Assembly (NCBI RefSeq): GCF_003258355.1
Contig: NZ_QKPO01000003.1
Coordinates: 248,001 to 312,000 of the forward strand
Source: Confluentibacter sediminis
GTDB lineage: Bacteria > Bacteroidota > Bacteroidia > Flavobacteriales > Flavobacteriaceae
Direction of reading: 5' to 3'
Length of the DNA stretch: 64,000 nucleotides
Positions 1 to 10,126 of this stretch are shown in pieces; the first letter of the stretch is position 1, and each line of letters opens with the position of its first letter. The notes under the pieces were generated by a model. That model did no database searches. It was not told where the DNA came from and was given only the letters and a program-made list of their open reading frames with translations. The translations under genes and the position numbers were made by a program.

Positions 1-347
1 GAATTTTACATGGATTTAGAAAGTTTTGTGTTGAACACTCCATTGATTTCGAGATTTTAGAACATATTTATGATGATATTATTTTAAAAAAAGGAGACTT
101 ATTTATTACTATTGAAGAGTCTGATTTAGTTAACTTAGTTAAGCAAATTAGAGAAGACGAATTTGTTTTAGGAGAAGATATAGGGGTTATTTCATATAAT
201 GATACGCCTCTAAAAGAATTATTAGGTATTACAGTCATATCAACAAATTTTAAGATGATGGGAGAAATTACTGCAAGAATGATTTTGCACAAAGAAAAAG
301 GTAAAGTAAAAGTTGATTTTGAGTTTATTGACAGAAATTCTTTATAG
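1..347 (+). CDS. C-terminal part of a LacI/GntR-type transcriptional regulator (5' end outside window)
   Basis: The reading frame is open from the window edge to a TAG stop at 345-347. The visible 114 residues look like the second half of a periplasmic-binding-protein-like sensor domain: an alternating beta/alpha pattern, a GVISYNDTPLKEL segment typical of the ligand-binding cleft in LacI-fold regulators, and the C-terminal IDRNSL ending common in Bacteroidota GntR/LacI-like regulators. The DNA-binding domain lies before the window, so LacI type and GntR type with a LacI-fold sensor cannot be separated. It converges on the minus-strand locus, with a palindromic terminator between them. A role in controlling the neighbouring glycan locus is inference from position only. 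Confidence 0.75.
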   Translation, partial: ILHGFRKFCVEHSIDFEILEHIYDDIILKKGDLFITIEESDLVNLVKQIREDEFVLGEDIGVISYNDTPLKELLGITVISTNFKMMGEITARMILHKEKGKVKVDFEFIDRNSL

Positions 348-433
348 CTTACTTTTTTGATTCAAATCAATGTAGCAATTTTATTAGTAAACTTACATTA
401 GTCCAAACACTTGTCCAAAAATATTTAAAACAA

Positions 434-461
434 ATAAGCTTGATATTAATATCAAGCTTAT
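434..461. terminator. Perfect 28-bp palindrome between convergent genes
   Basis: The two 14-base halves (centre between 447 and 448, core AAGCTTGATATT) are exact reverse complements. It lies between the stop of the regulator at 347 and the stop of the minus-strand gene at 510, where a bidirectional terminator is expected. It lacks a long T run on either side, so termination is an inference. Confidence 0.6.
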
Positions 462-509
462 CATTAATTTCCCATCATATTCATAATATAATGATGTTTA
501 TTTAAAAGG

Positions 510-2231
510 CTAATTCCTCAATGAAAAATCTAGAACAATAGAATCCATTCTGGGGGTTATTCTAAAAATTGTTTGGTCGTTTGGTACGGAAAAGTCACCC
601 TTCTCTGCTTTAATAGAATAATTTGTGTTTTCAAATTTACTGTCAATAGTGTTTGAATTTATCTTTTTAAAAGGCAGTTCTGCTCCCCTACTTGTTGTTA
701 AATCTAAAAACCAATTTATTTCATTATCCCCATTATAAGTTATAGTCACCTTTTTTTCGTCAAACTCCATTAATATTGATCCTTTGTCATTTTTTAATGG
801 CCATGATATAACTAATTTTCCTTTCGTTGGATTTGTTATTGTAGGGCTTCCTCCTTCTAACAAGGTTTCTTTTCCGTTTATAAATTCTTTAAACCTTAAT
901 CCTGCTATTTCATCAGGTTTACTCCAAAGGTATCCATCTACAATCGGTAAGGTGAAAAACAGTGCTTGATTAGATTCAAGTTTTTTATCAAAATAAGTAG
1001 ATTTCAAATTCTCATCAAATAGATGAATATCCCTAAATTTTAAAGTTCCATCCTGATCCCACAATAAATTTGCTCTATAAAAACGGCTATTAAACCAAAC
1101 TGTTTTGCGGTTGTCGTTCCATAATGTTCCATTATCATTTTCTACAACAACAGATGTTGCTGGAGTAACTTTATAATTCTTTTTGAACCATTTACCAGAC
1201 TCTTCCAGTGTTTCTACTATGACTTTATTTTCGTCTCTCAATTTTGAAATTAGTGGTAACTGTATTTCAAAACCTTTTTTCATACTATTCCAAGTAAATG
1301 AGTTTTCTTGACCTGCTTGGGTATATGCATACTCCATCGATTCTCCATTTATGAATTGATCTAGGTACCATTTTACCCAATTTTCATCACCTCCTGCATC
1401 AGTATATACAGGTTCTAACGTAATAACTCCTTGTATAGTATGTCCTAACCCAGTATCATACTGACGTAAAGGATCACTACCTAACATTCTAAAAATAGGT
1501 ACAGGAATTTGATTTTCCATATTTTGTGCAGGCATATAGGAATTTATCTTACTTGGATAATAAGCTTGATTCCAATATCCTCCCCACATTGTATAACCAT
1601 CTGTTCCATATTGATCTTTACAATTTGCAGAAGCTACTATATCATATTTTTCATATAGATAATTTAAAGTATGTGCATCTATAAACCATGAAGCTACTGA
1701 TTTAGGGTAATACCCAAAAATTTCTTTAAAATCATTCATATATACATCAGCAAGCTTTTCCCTTTCTTCTGGTGTGTAACCTGTTGAAAAACCTACATCA
1801 GCATGCCAATCCCAAGGAAAACGACCTCGCCATTTTAGACCGGCTTTTTCAGCCATAGGTTTTGGAATTTCCCACCAAGCTCCAATTTCAAATGAATCTT
1901 TTGGCAATTCTTTTAGTAATTTTTGATAACGTGAATCCAATAATGCATCATATTGTAATAAGAAAGTCCCACCTAAATTATATTCTTTCATCATTTTAAC
2001 TTGATTTACGACTGTCTGATAAAGAACATCCTCTGTAATATTGGCATCCCTAGGCTCAAGCAATCGAATAAAATTTACAATATTTACAATTTTTGGTTTG
2101 CTATTTACTTCTCTTTGCTGTATTCCTACATTCTTTCTGCTCTCACAAGAATAACCTAAAAACATACAGACGCTAACTAAAAAAATCCATATCAATTTTT
2201 CTTTGTACAATACCTTACTTCTTCTATTCAT
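510..2231 (-). CDS. Exported lipoprotein of unknown function with a GH57/deacetylase-like barrel
   Basis: This 573-residue protein starts with a basic stretch, a hydrophobic segment and a lipobox ending FLGYSC (Cys about residue 29), so it is probably an outer-membrane or periplasmic lipoprotein. Residues about 45-350 have a repeating beta/alpha pattern with motifs such as NFIRLLEPRD, FEIGAWWE, FPWDWHADVGFS, VASWFIDAHTL and a GYWNQAYYPS segment. The acidic and aromatic clusters resemble an active-site face as in GH57 or NodB-like barrels. Residues about 370-573 look beta-rich, like an accessory beta-sandwich. I do not recognise a named family. It is the last gene after SusC1-SusD1 and two glycan-binding lipoproteins, 124 bases downstream of the preceding gene, so it is probably an uncharacterised carbohydrate-active enzyme. 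Confidence 0.6.
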   Translation of the reverse strand: MNRRSKVLYKEKLIWIFLVSVCMFLGYSCESRKNVGIQQREVNSKPKIVNIVNFIRLLEPRDANITEDVLYQTVVNQVKMMKEYNLGGTFLLQYDALLDSRYQKLLKELPKDSFEIGAWWEIPKPMAEKAGLKWRGRFPWDWHADVGFSTGYTPEEREKLADVYMNDFKEIFGYYPKSVASWFIDAHTLNYLYEKYDIVASANCKDQYGTDGYTMWGGYWNQAYYPSKINSYMPAQNMENQIPVPIFRMLGSDPLRQYDTGLGHTIQGVITLEPVYTDAGGDENWVKWYLDQFINGESMEYAYTQAGQENSFTWNSMKKGFEIQLPLISKLRDENKVIVETLEESGKWFKKNYKVTPATSVVVENDNGTLWNDNRKTVWFNSRFYRANLLWDQDGTLKFRDIHLFDENLKSTYFDKKLESNQALFFTLPIVDGYLWSKPDEIAGLRFKEFINGKETLLEGGSPTITNPTKGKLVISWPLKNDKGSILMEFDEKKVTITYNGDNEINWFLDLTTSRGAELPFKKINSNTIDSKFENTNYSIKAEKGDFSVPNDQTIFRITPRMDSIVLDFSLRN

Positions 2232-2355
2232 ATTTTATTTTTTCAAAGCTTTTACCAAATTTTTAAAATCAAAAAAATTTAGTCTAGTTAAAAATTAATT
2301 ATTATTATAAATTTTAAATATATAATCCTATCTTATCTAAATACTTAAATAAATT

Positions 2356-3489
2356 TTAATTACCATAAATATTAATCTCTCCTAAATAAGTATGATTATT
2401 TGGACCTTCTACCGCAACATATTTCACATACCTTCCCACAGTATCATTATCAGCATTAACAATATAACCATTGTCTGATTCTAATTTAGCATAAAGCGTT
2501 GCTGCTTTTGTGAAATTCACATTATCACTGCTCACCCAAAACTCATGAGTAATGGCTCCTCCATCGTTACCACTTCTTCGGAAAATTTCAAAATTGGTAA
2601 TAGTTTTCACTGATCCCAAATCAATTGTAAAGTAATGAGGGTAGCCTGGCGACGCACCTTGCCATTGAGAATGCCAAAAGGTTCCAAGATCTCCATCAAT
2701 AGCTGCTTTAGCGAACCCGTTAACAGGACCTTCGCCATTTGCTTCTTGAGAAGAGAAATCAACAATTGACCACAAGGATTTATCAAGTAAAATTTTATTA
2801 AATGCAACGGGCTGTGTATAAAATGTATCAATTGCCATTTCATTAGGAAGGAATGCTGTACTGTATGATAAATCACTGGAAAAACCTGACAAAACTGTTG
2901 CTTCTTCTGATGGTAAAACTTCTTTAGTAACTTGAACATTATTAATATCAGTATATACTAACCTACTGAAAAGAACATCAGTTTCAGCTACATCCCAATT
3001 AACAGTTAACTCATTAGGGTTATTAAATTTACCATTCAATATTTTTCTATTGAATAACTGGCTTTGAAAATTAGCACCATACACAATTCCCTCCGCTTCA
3101 TAAGGTAGGGATTTGTTACCATTTCTATCTATACTGATAAATTTAAATATATACTGATTTTCATCTAAATTTTCAATTATTTTATTGAAAATTCCTTTTT
3201 GTTCTCCAATTTCAATATCAACAGAATCCAAATTGTTATTCCAAAAAACACGAATGGTTTCAATATTTTCAGAGCTCAAGTGTATACCAAATTGGATCCG
3301 TTCGCGTCCTGAACCCATTACAACAGTATCTACTTTTTCTGCATAAAAATATTCGCCCTCATCCAAGTAGGGTTTGTGAAGATCATTCATATCTGAACAT
3401 GCTCCCATTCCTAAAAGAAGCAACATAAACGAAACAACATAAGTGATTTTTTTTAGGGAATTAATTTTTAAATATTTTAGAACACCCAT
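2356..3489 (-). CDS. Surface glycan-binding lipoprotein (DUF4998 + F5/8 type C domain)
   Basis: I chose the ATG at 3489, which gives MGVLKYLKINSLKK followed by a hydrophobic core and lipobox LGMGAC. An upstream in-frame ATG at 3537 would add 16 residues ahead of the signal peptide. After the lipid-anchored Cys comes a DUF4998-like region (about residues 35-220: HKPYLDEGEYFYAEKVD, IRVFWNNN), common in SusD-associated proteins. The C-terminal 140 residues form a discoidin (F5/8 type C, CBM32-like) domain with AIDGDLGTFWHSQW and YPHYFTIDLGSVKTITNFEI, its canonical sequences. It probably binds the target glycan on the cell surface. It is the fourth gene of the SusC1 operon. Confidence 0.85.
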   Translation of the reverse strand: MGVLKYLKINSLKKITYVVSFMLLLLGMGACSDMNDLHKPYLDEGEYFYAEKVDTVVMGSGRERIQFGIHLSSENIETIRVFWNNNLDSVDIEIGEQKGIFNKIIENLDENQYIFKFISIDRNGNKSLPYEAEGIVYGANFQSQLFNRKILNGKFNNPNELTVNWDVAETDVLFSRLVYTDINNVQVTKEVLPSEEATVLSGFSSDLSYSTAFLPNEMAIDTFYTQPVAFNKILLDKSLWSIVDFSSQEANGEGPVNGFAKAAIDGDLGTFWHSQWQGASPGYPHYFTIDLGSVKTITNFEIFRRSGNDGGAITHEFWVSSDNVNFTKAATLYAKLESDNGYIVNADNDTVGRYVKYVAVEGPNNHTYLGEINIYGN

Positions 3490-3563
3490 TATATGTTTGT
3501 TTATGTAAATATTGTTATTATAAAAATATGTATTCATAATATTTTTTTTAAGATTTTTAAAAA

Positions 3564-4733
3564 TTAACGATTATCACCAAAAATATCCAATTCCATTATT
3601 TGGAAATTATCTCCACCTGCCCAAGTTTCTTTTACTCGTATTCTTATGTATCGTATTTTAGGATTTGTTGGAATAAAAGAAAAATCTTCGCCATTGTATG
3701 CTACTGCGCTATCTTCATCCGAGTATTGACCAAAAGGCAATCCAGAAGGTTTTATAGATTCAAAATCTCCTAGTAGTGTCCAACTATCCCAACTTCCAGA
3801 TAAATCAAGAGTTTCTGCACCCCAAACCTCAAATTTTTTAAGATTTCCCTCAGCATAAATATATTCTTTACGCTGGTAAAGTTTAATTCTACTTAACCTA
3901 CCAATTACTCCTAGATCAATGGTAATAGATTGAGGCCACATCCCTGGAGCCGGATTAGAACTATATCCATTAGGCTCATTTGTACCATTCCATATATTAC
4001 TTGGAACCCAAGCACTATGATGAGGGCCATCACCAGGCAGATCAATAAAAGCAAATTTTCCTTTATCAAACTCAGTTTCATAAATTGGAGTTATTGTATA
4101 TTCTTTTACAGGTGAACGATTTTCCCATCTATCTTGAACAAAGGCTTGAATGTGTTTAGGTAAAGTATCCAAACCAAAAACAGAAAATTTACCTTCTTTT
4201 GCACTAGAATAATATGTTTCCAGAGGAACAAATTCATTAAGTAATGAATCCCTTTCTTGAAGCACAATTGATATTTTAGCTTTATTCTCATTATCCCAAG
4301 TAGAAGTGATTCCTCCAAAATCCTCTTTTAAATTCAAAGTATTAGCTATCGTATTAACTGGAGGTTCAAGAGGTGTGACAGTTACATTAATTGGTTTGGA
4401 TTCGTTTCGACTCCTATCAACCGCAATTAATTGTACTTGACGCTCTATGGTATTACCAAATCCTTCAATAACCAAAGTATCCGCATATTGAGACGCTTTA
4501 GATTCACTTATTTGCCCTTCTTTACGAGAATAGACAGCCTTAACATATAGAAGGTCTTCATCTTTAGGAACAGAGTATGTTATCAAAGCTCCGCCTGGTG
4601 TGTTTATGATTTCAACATTTGATACTTCCCCAGGTGGCACATTATCCAACGGCTGTTGTCCTATAGTCTCCTCATCACAAGAGTATATGACAAAGCCTAA
4701 AATTGTTAATAAAAATATTAGTTTACGTTTCAT
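3564..4733 (-). CDS. Surface glycan-binding lipoprotein (DUF4959-DUF5126-DUF5000)
   Basis: This 389-residue lipoprotein has signal MKRKLIFLLTILGFVIYSC. Domain order from sequence pattern is DUF4959 (about 30-125, PPGEVSNVEIINTPGGALITYSVP), a DUF5126-like middle domain (about 125-235, LKEDFGGITSTWDNEN) and a discoidin-like DUF5000 domain (about 240-389, PQSITIDLGVIGRLSRIKLYQR, FQIMELDIFG). This trio is typical of SusC/SusD-linked accessory proteins thought to bind glycan at the cell surface; enzymatic activity is not expected. It sits between SusD1 (47 bases upstream) and the F5/8C lipoprotein, in one operon. Confidence 0.85.
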   Translation of the reverse strand: MKRKLIFLLTILGFVIYSCDEETIGQQPLDNVPPGEVSNVEIINTPGGALITYSVPKDEDLLYVKAVYSRKEGQISESKASQYADTLVIEGFGNTIERQVQLIAVDRSRNESKPINVTVTPLEPPVNTIANTLNLKEDFGGITSTWDNENKAKISIVLQERDSLLNEFVPLETYYSSAKEGKFSVFGLDTLPKHIQAFVQDRWENRSPVKEYTITPIYETEFDKGKFAFIDLPGDGPHHSAWVPSNIWNGTNEPNGYSSNPAPGMWPQSITIDLGVIGRLSRIKLYQRKEYIYAEGNLKKFEVWGAETLDLSGSWDSWTLLGDFESIKPSGLPFGQYSDEDSAVAYNGEDFSFIPTNPKIRYIRIRVKETWAGGDNFQIMELDIFGDNR

Positions 4734-4780
4734 TTTATTTTAGTTTATTTTGTTTATATAGATACTTCATCAAAGCATAA

Positions 4781-6718
4781 CTACCATCCATAATTCTGTA
4801 TTAAATTAGGGTTTACATATAAGTTTGATTCTTTAATTGGCCAAAAATAGTCCTTGGTAGAAAAAAACACAGGTGTTTGAGGTAAATTTACTACCTTATA
4901 AAAATCTTCTTTGACTTCTCCTAGAACATTCCATCCTTTTGGCTGGTCGTTCATAACACTAATTTCTTTCCAACGTCGAATATCCCAAAAACGCTTTCCT
5001 TCAAAAGCTAGTTCTATAGCACGTTCCTGATGTATTATCTCACGCAAACCATTTTTTGTATTTGGCTTATCAGGATTAGTGGAAAAATTAAGCCATGATT
5101 CTTTAACCCCCTCTAAACCAGCTCTATTTCTAATAAGATTTAAATAGGTAAAAGCCTCATCAACTGGGCCATTGGCCTCGTTTAATGCTTCAGCGTACAA
5201 TAAATAAAGGTCTGCTAAACGCAAAATAGGGAAAGGGAAATATTCTGTAGAAACACTGTTAATTGTTTGTGCATTTTTAAAACTATGCAATTTTTTTACT
5301 GAATATCCAGAAATAGAATAACCACTACCCGCTTGGAATCCAGAAACACCACCTTTTATAAAATCAGTATACTTCACATCTCTCTGAGTATCTGAAAATT
5401 GATAATATCCACTTCCAAAATAGACTCCTTTATCAAAGCCTATACTAGCATAAAATCTTGGCTCACGGTTAAAATGTAAATTTACTGTGTATTTATTTAA
5501 CTCAACAAGTTTTTCTTCTTCCTTTTTAGCAGGCTCATCCCTTATTTTATACCTATTGCTGTACCATGAATTATTTATCCAATTAATATCTTCGTCAATC
5601 GGTACTCCATTTGAAGAGTAATATTTCTCAACAATCTTTAAGGTTGGAGCATACTGACTATTTACATCATTTAAGTTTATCATACGCACTAATCTTGCTG
5701 TTGTACTTCTTGCAAGAAAACTATTATCATATCTGGTATTTCCCCAAATCAATTCTTGGTTCCACCTGGCTGTTATTGCTTGTCGGTACGTAGTTTGCAG
5801 TTGGAATATTGGATCTGCTGTTATCACCAATGGGTCAACAAGATTGTAAAGTGATTTACCTTGAGCATGACATTCATCAATAGCTTCTTTACAGGCTGCT
5901 GCTGCTAACACCCATTTGTTTTCGTCATAAGTTTGTGGAAACAATTGTACACCTCTGTTGTCAATCATGCTTGCATAATCCTGATTACCATTAAAAAGTG
6001 GACTAGCAGCAAAAACCAATACATTAGCTCTTACGCTCAATGCTATAAGTTTATCAATTCTACCTGCCTCAGTACCTTCAACCACTTCATTTGCATCAGG
6101 CAAATCATTAACTGCTTCTGCCAGAAGATTGGCAATATATTCAAAGACTTTATCAACTGGCTCACGATATACCTGTACTTCATCAGTACCAGAATCAATT
6201 GGAAGGTTTTTATCTACAATTGGTATAGGTCCATAACTTTTTAAAAGATAGAAATGATAATACGCTTTTAAAAACTTCACTTCTCCTCTCCATCTTCTTT
6301 TTTCGTAATCTGGAAGGTCTGGTACTAAATCTATATTTTCTAAAAAAATATTACACTCTCTAATACCTTTCCATGCCGATTCAGATCCTTCATAACCATC
6401 CCATGTGTTTAATATTGGATTACTTACTTGTTGGAAACCTCTTTGAATTAGAGTATTTTGCCACACATAACCAGCTCCATTAATCCCATATCTTTTAAAA
6501 GTTTCATCAGAAGCCATGGCTGGATCTCGATCTACAGAACCTACTTCGGGACGGTAACTGTAACAGGAAAACAAATACTTTTCGGCTTCATTCCTACTTC
6601 TAAAAGCATATTCAATTGTTGCAATATTATCAGGTATGACATCTAAATAATCACTACAAGACCATACGCTTACTAATGTAATTAGTTGTACTAATATTAT
6701 TTTATTTATTTTTTTCAT
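4781..6718 (-). CDS. SusD/RagB family outer-membrane glycan-binding lipoprotein (SusD1)
   Basis: This 645-residue SusD homologue has a lipoprotein signal (MKKINKIILVQLITLVSVWSC). It carries N-terminal SusD-like sequence (SDYLDVIPDNIATIEYAFRS, AEKYLFSCYSY), TPR-rich central helices (VKFLKAYYHFYLLKSYGPIPIV) and the C-terminal RagB/SusD block (FPILRLADLYLLYAEALNEA, HQERAIELAFEGKRFWDIRRWK). It acts as the lid of the SusC1 channel, binding oligosaccharide before import. It follows SusC1 with only 11 bases between them, so the two are co-transcribed. At 645 residues it is longer than the usual 500-600. Confidence 0.95.
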   Translation of the reverse strand: MKKINKIILVQLITLVSVWSCSDYLDVIPDNIATIEYAFRSRNEAEKYLFSCYSYRPEVGSVDRDPAMASDETFKRYGINGAGYVWQNTLIQRGFQQVSNPILNTWDGYEGSESAWKGIRECNIFLENIDLVPDLPDYEKRRWRGEVKFLKAYYHFYLLKSYGPIPIVDKNLPIDSGTDEVQVYREPVDKVFEYIANLLAEAVNDLPDANEVVEGTEAGRIDKLIALSVRANVLVFAASPLFNGNQDYASMIDNRGVQLFPQTYDENKWVLAAAACKEAIDECHAQGKSLYNLVDPLVITADPIFQLQTTYRQAITARWNQELIWGNTRYDNSFLARSTTARLVRMINLNDVNSQYAPTLKIVEKYYSSNGVPIDEDINWINNSWYSNRYKIRDEPAKKEEEKLVELNKYTVNLHFNREPRFYASIGFDKGVYFGSGYYQFSDTQRDVKYTDFIKGGVSGFQAGSGYSISGYSVKKLHSFKNAQTINSVSTEYFPFPILRLADLYLLYAEALNEANGPVDEAFTYLNLIRNRAGLEGVKESWLNFSTNPDKPNTKNGLREIIHQERAIELAFEGKRFWDIRRWKEISVMNDQPKGWNVLGEVKEDFYKVVNLPQTPVFFSTKDYFWPIKESNLYVNPNLIQNYGW

Positions 6719-6729
6719 GTTCTTTTTTT

Positions 6730-9700
6730 TTAAAATGAGAGTTGTGCACCTAATGAAAAGACTTTTTGAATAGGGTAAGCTAATCCATTTCCGCCCATTT
6801 CAGGATCCCATAATTTAAATTTACTAAACGTAACAAGATTATTGCCTACTGCATAGAAACGGCATTGTGTCAATCCTACTATAGCAGATATTCTATCTGG
6901 TAAAGTGTATCCAATTTCCACTGATTTTAATCTTATAAAAGAAGCATCTCTCATAAACCAGTTAGACGGTTTTAGATTATTTTCAATACGAGTTTCGGAA
7001 AGACGTGGCCATAGTGCATAAATATTACGATTATCCTCCGACCAATGATTCTCAGCATATACTTTTAATAATGCGTTCTGTTGATCGATAAAAGGAGAGG
7101 TTGCATAAGCATCAATAAAAACAGACGTGCGTGCTAACCCTTGAAAAAAGCTTGAAATATCAAACCCTTTCCAACCTCCAGAAAATCCAAAACCAAAAAC
7201 AATTTCAGGACTGTGTGGGTAGCCCATAGGAACCATATCTAATTCAGTAATCTTTCCATCTTTGTTAATATCTTTATACTTAATGTCCCCAGCCATATAA
7301 TCTCCAAATTGAACTGGTGAGTTTCTGACTTCTTCTTCATCAACAAATAAACGCTCAGCGACATAGCCATAATTTCCAGCTAACGAATTACCTATATGTG
7401 ATTTCCATGGTTCATTAGGATAGTCTGGTTCTTCATACACTTCAAATTTACTGGTAGCGTAAGTAAAGTTTCCCATTCCTGTAATCCATAAACCATTATT
7501 AAAAGAATGATTATAATTAAAAGAAACTTCAATCCCTTTACTAGAAGCCTCACCTACATTGGATCTAACTGCTGCTTGAAGCCCCATTGTCGTGGGTATT
7601 GCAGCTCTATCCATAAGAATGTTTGTTCGATATTCAGAAAATAAATCTACATCAATATCCAGTTCATTCCATAAACCTATTTCAAGTCCTAAATTATATT
7701 TTTCTGATGTTTCCCATGTAATTTTATCGTTTGGATAACGATCAACAGATACTCCAGGCCGATAAGTATTTCCAAAAGTACCAAAAGAAGATCCATTGTC
7801 ATTATTATTTAGATTTACATTAGACAAATAGAAAAATCTATCAGCTTCGTTTCCAATAGCATCATTACCTACAAGACCATAAGTATATCTGAGTTTTAAC
7901 TTACTAATGGTATTTTTAATTTTTCCTTGCCAAAACTTTTCGTTGGATACAAGCCAACCATAACCAACTGATGGAAAAAACCCAAAACGTTCTTTTTTAG
8001 AAAAACGTTCAGATCCATTATATCCGAAGTTAAATTCAAAAAAATATCGCGAATCATAAGCATATGTGAAACGACCAGCATAACCTAAATTTCGGTAGGG
8101 TAATGATCGTTGAAGATCTCCTGCATTGGCAAAAACTCTCTCTCTTGCTGTAGCCACCAATAATCCTCCAACACTATGATCTTCATTAAATGTTTTACTC
8201 CAGTTTATTGCTCCTTCAAAATATGTAGTGGAATTTATATCTTTTCCCCCTTCGTTATACCCCAAATATTCCGTTCCACTATCCTTATTAAGAGCCCCTA
8301 AAGTGTACACATCGCTATTTCTATCATATAAATTGACCTTGTAATAAAAAGGATTGTAAAAACGACTTACACTATAACTTGAGTATCGGTTTGTATTAAA
8401 CATACCTCGTAAAGAAAGTCCTTCTATAATAAAGCTCAAGTCTTGTTTTAATTCAAACTGCGCAGACATTTGAGAAGTTATAGACTCTCTATAACCTTTA
8501 ACCATATCTGCATAAGGATTTAAAAAATTTACTGATCCTGTAGAACCTGCATTGCCAAAAAGGACATGTTGTGTTTGTTGATTGGCTAAATCAGGCTCAA
8601 AGAATGCAGGAAACATAACGGGGTTTGTTCTCATTACTTTACGAAACAAATCTGAACCTCCATCAATTGGACCAGAATAATCATCAAAAGCACCGCTTAA
8701 ACGAATTACAGCTTTCGTGGTTTTAGTAACATTAATATCTACATTTGATCGTAACATATACCTATCTAATTTGATGTTACTATTAAAATTATTCTTTCCA
8801 TTCACTTTTAACATCCCATTATCATTCGAATAACTACCCGCTACATAATATTGAGCTACTTCGCCTCCTCCACTTACATTTAAATTTACTTGCCTACTTT
8901 CTGCTCGGTCTTTAAATAGCATTTTATACCAATCATTAGATGGGTAAACATAAGGGTTTCCACCTGCTATCGTATTTGCGATTTTTTGTGGAGAGTACGG
9001 CGTAATACCTAAAGGATCTCGTGTTCTAACCGCTTCGTTATGTAATTGCATATAAGTTATAGGGTCTGCGAGTTCAACCATTTTTGTAGGACTCGAACTA
9101 ACATTTTCTACCCTAATATTTATTTTTGCCTTTCCAATAGCACCAGATTTTGTAGTAACAAGAATAACTCCATTAGCTCCTCTAGATCCATAAAGTGCTG
9201 TTGCTGTTGCATCTTTCATAATTGAAAAACTCGCAACATCATCAGGGTGCAAACGAGACAATTCTTGAGTAGTCACCTCATTATTATCAATCAATATAAG
9301 TGGGTCTTTTTTATAACCGAAAGTTGTTATTCCACGAATGTAAAATTCTGAAGTATTTTGCCCTGGCTCCCCACTTCTTTGGTAAGATACCATACCTGGA
9401 ATTCGCCCAGCAAATGAGTTTGTAAAATTACTTGATGGAATTTTTAGACTGGATGGTGTAATTGTAGTTATAGCACCTATAACACTGTTTTTCTTTTGTT
9501 TCGCAAAAGCTACTACTGTAACCCCTTCAAGTTCGCCAACATCGGATTGCATATGAATCACAAATTCTTTTTGATTAGTATATGGAATAATCATAGTTTT
9601 TAATCCAATATAAGACACCTGTATTTTATCACCTGCCGTTACCTTGACAGTGAACTTCCCATCAAAATCAGTTACAGAACCTCCCTTTGTCCCTAAAACT

Positions 9701-9990
9701 ATAACAGTGGCCCCTGCTAATGGTGTTCCAAATTCATCATAAACTACTCCTTCAATCTCAATTTTTTGGGATTGAAACAAAAAAGCATTTAACACTTTAG
9801 TAATTTCATGATTCTTTTTAAATGAAACTTCTGTTACTGGACTGGCAAGTAATTTTTTATTTAATATTTTTCCATTGGCTTCAAATGCAGAAGAATAGAA
9901 AACACTAAAAAACATAAAAAATAAAAAGAAACTGGTCAATTTTTCTAGATTTTTGATGCACCTAAACAATAAGATAATTTTTACATTCAT
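6730..9990 (-). CDS. SusC/RagA family TonB-dependent glycan importer (SusC1)
   Basis: This 1086-residue outer-membrane transporter has an N-terminal hydrophobic signal. A CarboxypepD_reg-like domain (about 75-155, IEGVVYDEFGTPLAGATVIV) is followed by the plug (about 165-280, with PGMVSYQRSGEPGQ, ILIDNNEV, SFSIMKDATATALYGSRGANG) and a 22-strand barrel ending in ...KVFSLGAQLSF. It imports oligosaccharides in a TonB-dependent way with the SusD1 lid. There is no N-terminal STN domain, so unlike SusC2 it is not expected to signal to a FecR/sigma pair. Its upstream region carries a threefold direct-repeat operator, which implies a separate activator. Confidence 0.95.
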   Translation of the reverse strand: MNVKIILLFRCIKNLEKLTSFFLFFMFFSVFYSSAFEANGKILNKKLLASPVTEVSFKKNHEITKVLNAFLFQSQKIEIEGVVYDEFGTPLAGATVIVLGTKGGSVTDFDGKFTVKVTAGDKIQVSYIGLKTMIIPYTNQKEFVIHMQSDVGELEGVTVVAFAKQKKNSVIGAITTITPSSLKIPSSNFTNSFAGRIPGMVSYQRSGEPGQNTSEFYIRGITTFGYKKDPLILIDNNEVTTQELSRLHPDDVASFSIMKDATATALYGSRGANGVILVTTKSGAIGKAKINIRVENVSSSPTKMVELADPITYMQLHNEAVRTRDPLGITPYSPQKIANTIAGGNPYVYPSNDWYKMLFKDRAESRQVNLNVSGGGEVAQYYVAGSYSNDNGMLKVNGKNNFNSNIKLDRYMLRSNVDINVTKTTKAVIRLSGAFDDYSGPIDGGSDLFRKVMRTNPVMFPAFFEPDLANQQTQHVLFGNAGSTGSVNFLNPYADMVKGYRESITSQMSAQFELKQDLSFIIEGLSLRGMFNTNRYSSYSVSRFYNPFYYKVNLYDRNSDVYTLGALNKDSGTEYLGYNEGGKDINSTTYFEGAINWSKTFNEDHSVGGLLVATARERVFANAGDLQRSLPYRNLGYAGRFTYAYDSRYFFEFNFGYNGSERFSKKERFGFFPSVGYGWLVSNEKFWQGKIKNTISKLKLRYTYGLVGNDAIGNEADRFFYLSNVNLNNNDNGSSFGTFGNTYRPGVSVDRYPNDKITWETSEKYNLGLEIGLWNELDIDVDLFSEYRTNILMDRAAIPTTMGLQAAVRSNVGEASSKGIEVSFNYNHSFNNGLWITGMGNFTYATSKFEVYEEPDYPNEPWKSHIGNSLAGNYGYVAERLFVDEEEVRNSPVQFGDYMAGDIKYKDINKDGKITELDMVPMGYPHSPEIVFGFGFSGGWKGFDISSFFQGLARTSVFIDAYATSPFIDQQNALLKVYAENHWSEDNRNIYALWPRLSETRIENNLKPSNWFMRDASFIRLKSVEIGYTLPDRISAIVGLTQCRFYAVGNNLVTFSKFKLWDPEMGGNGLAYPIQKVFSLGAQLSF

Positions 9991-10126
9991 AAAGTTGATT
10001 TTTAATAAATTTTCATTTTATGCTCTACTTAGTACTTAAAACAAAAATCAAAATTTAAGTTAACGAAAATATTTAGTTAGTAAATAGTTAAACAAATGTC
10101 ATAGTCAGAAACTAAAACGATTTATT

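Noticed and set aside
2356-3537. Longer form of the F5/8C lipoprotein starting at 3537
   Set aside because: It would place 16 polar residues (NTYFYNNNIYINKHI) ahead of a normal lipoprotein signal; the ATG at 3489 fits better.
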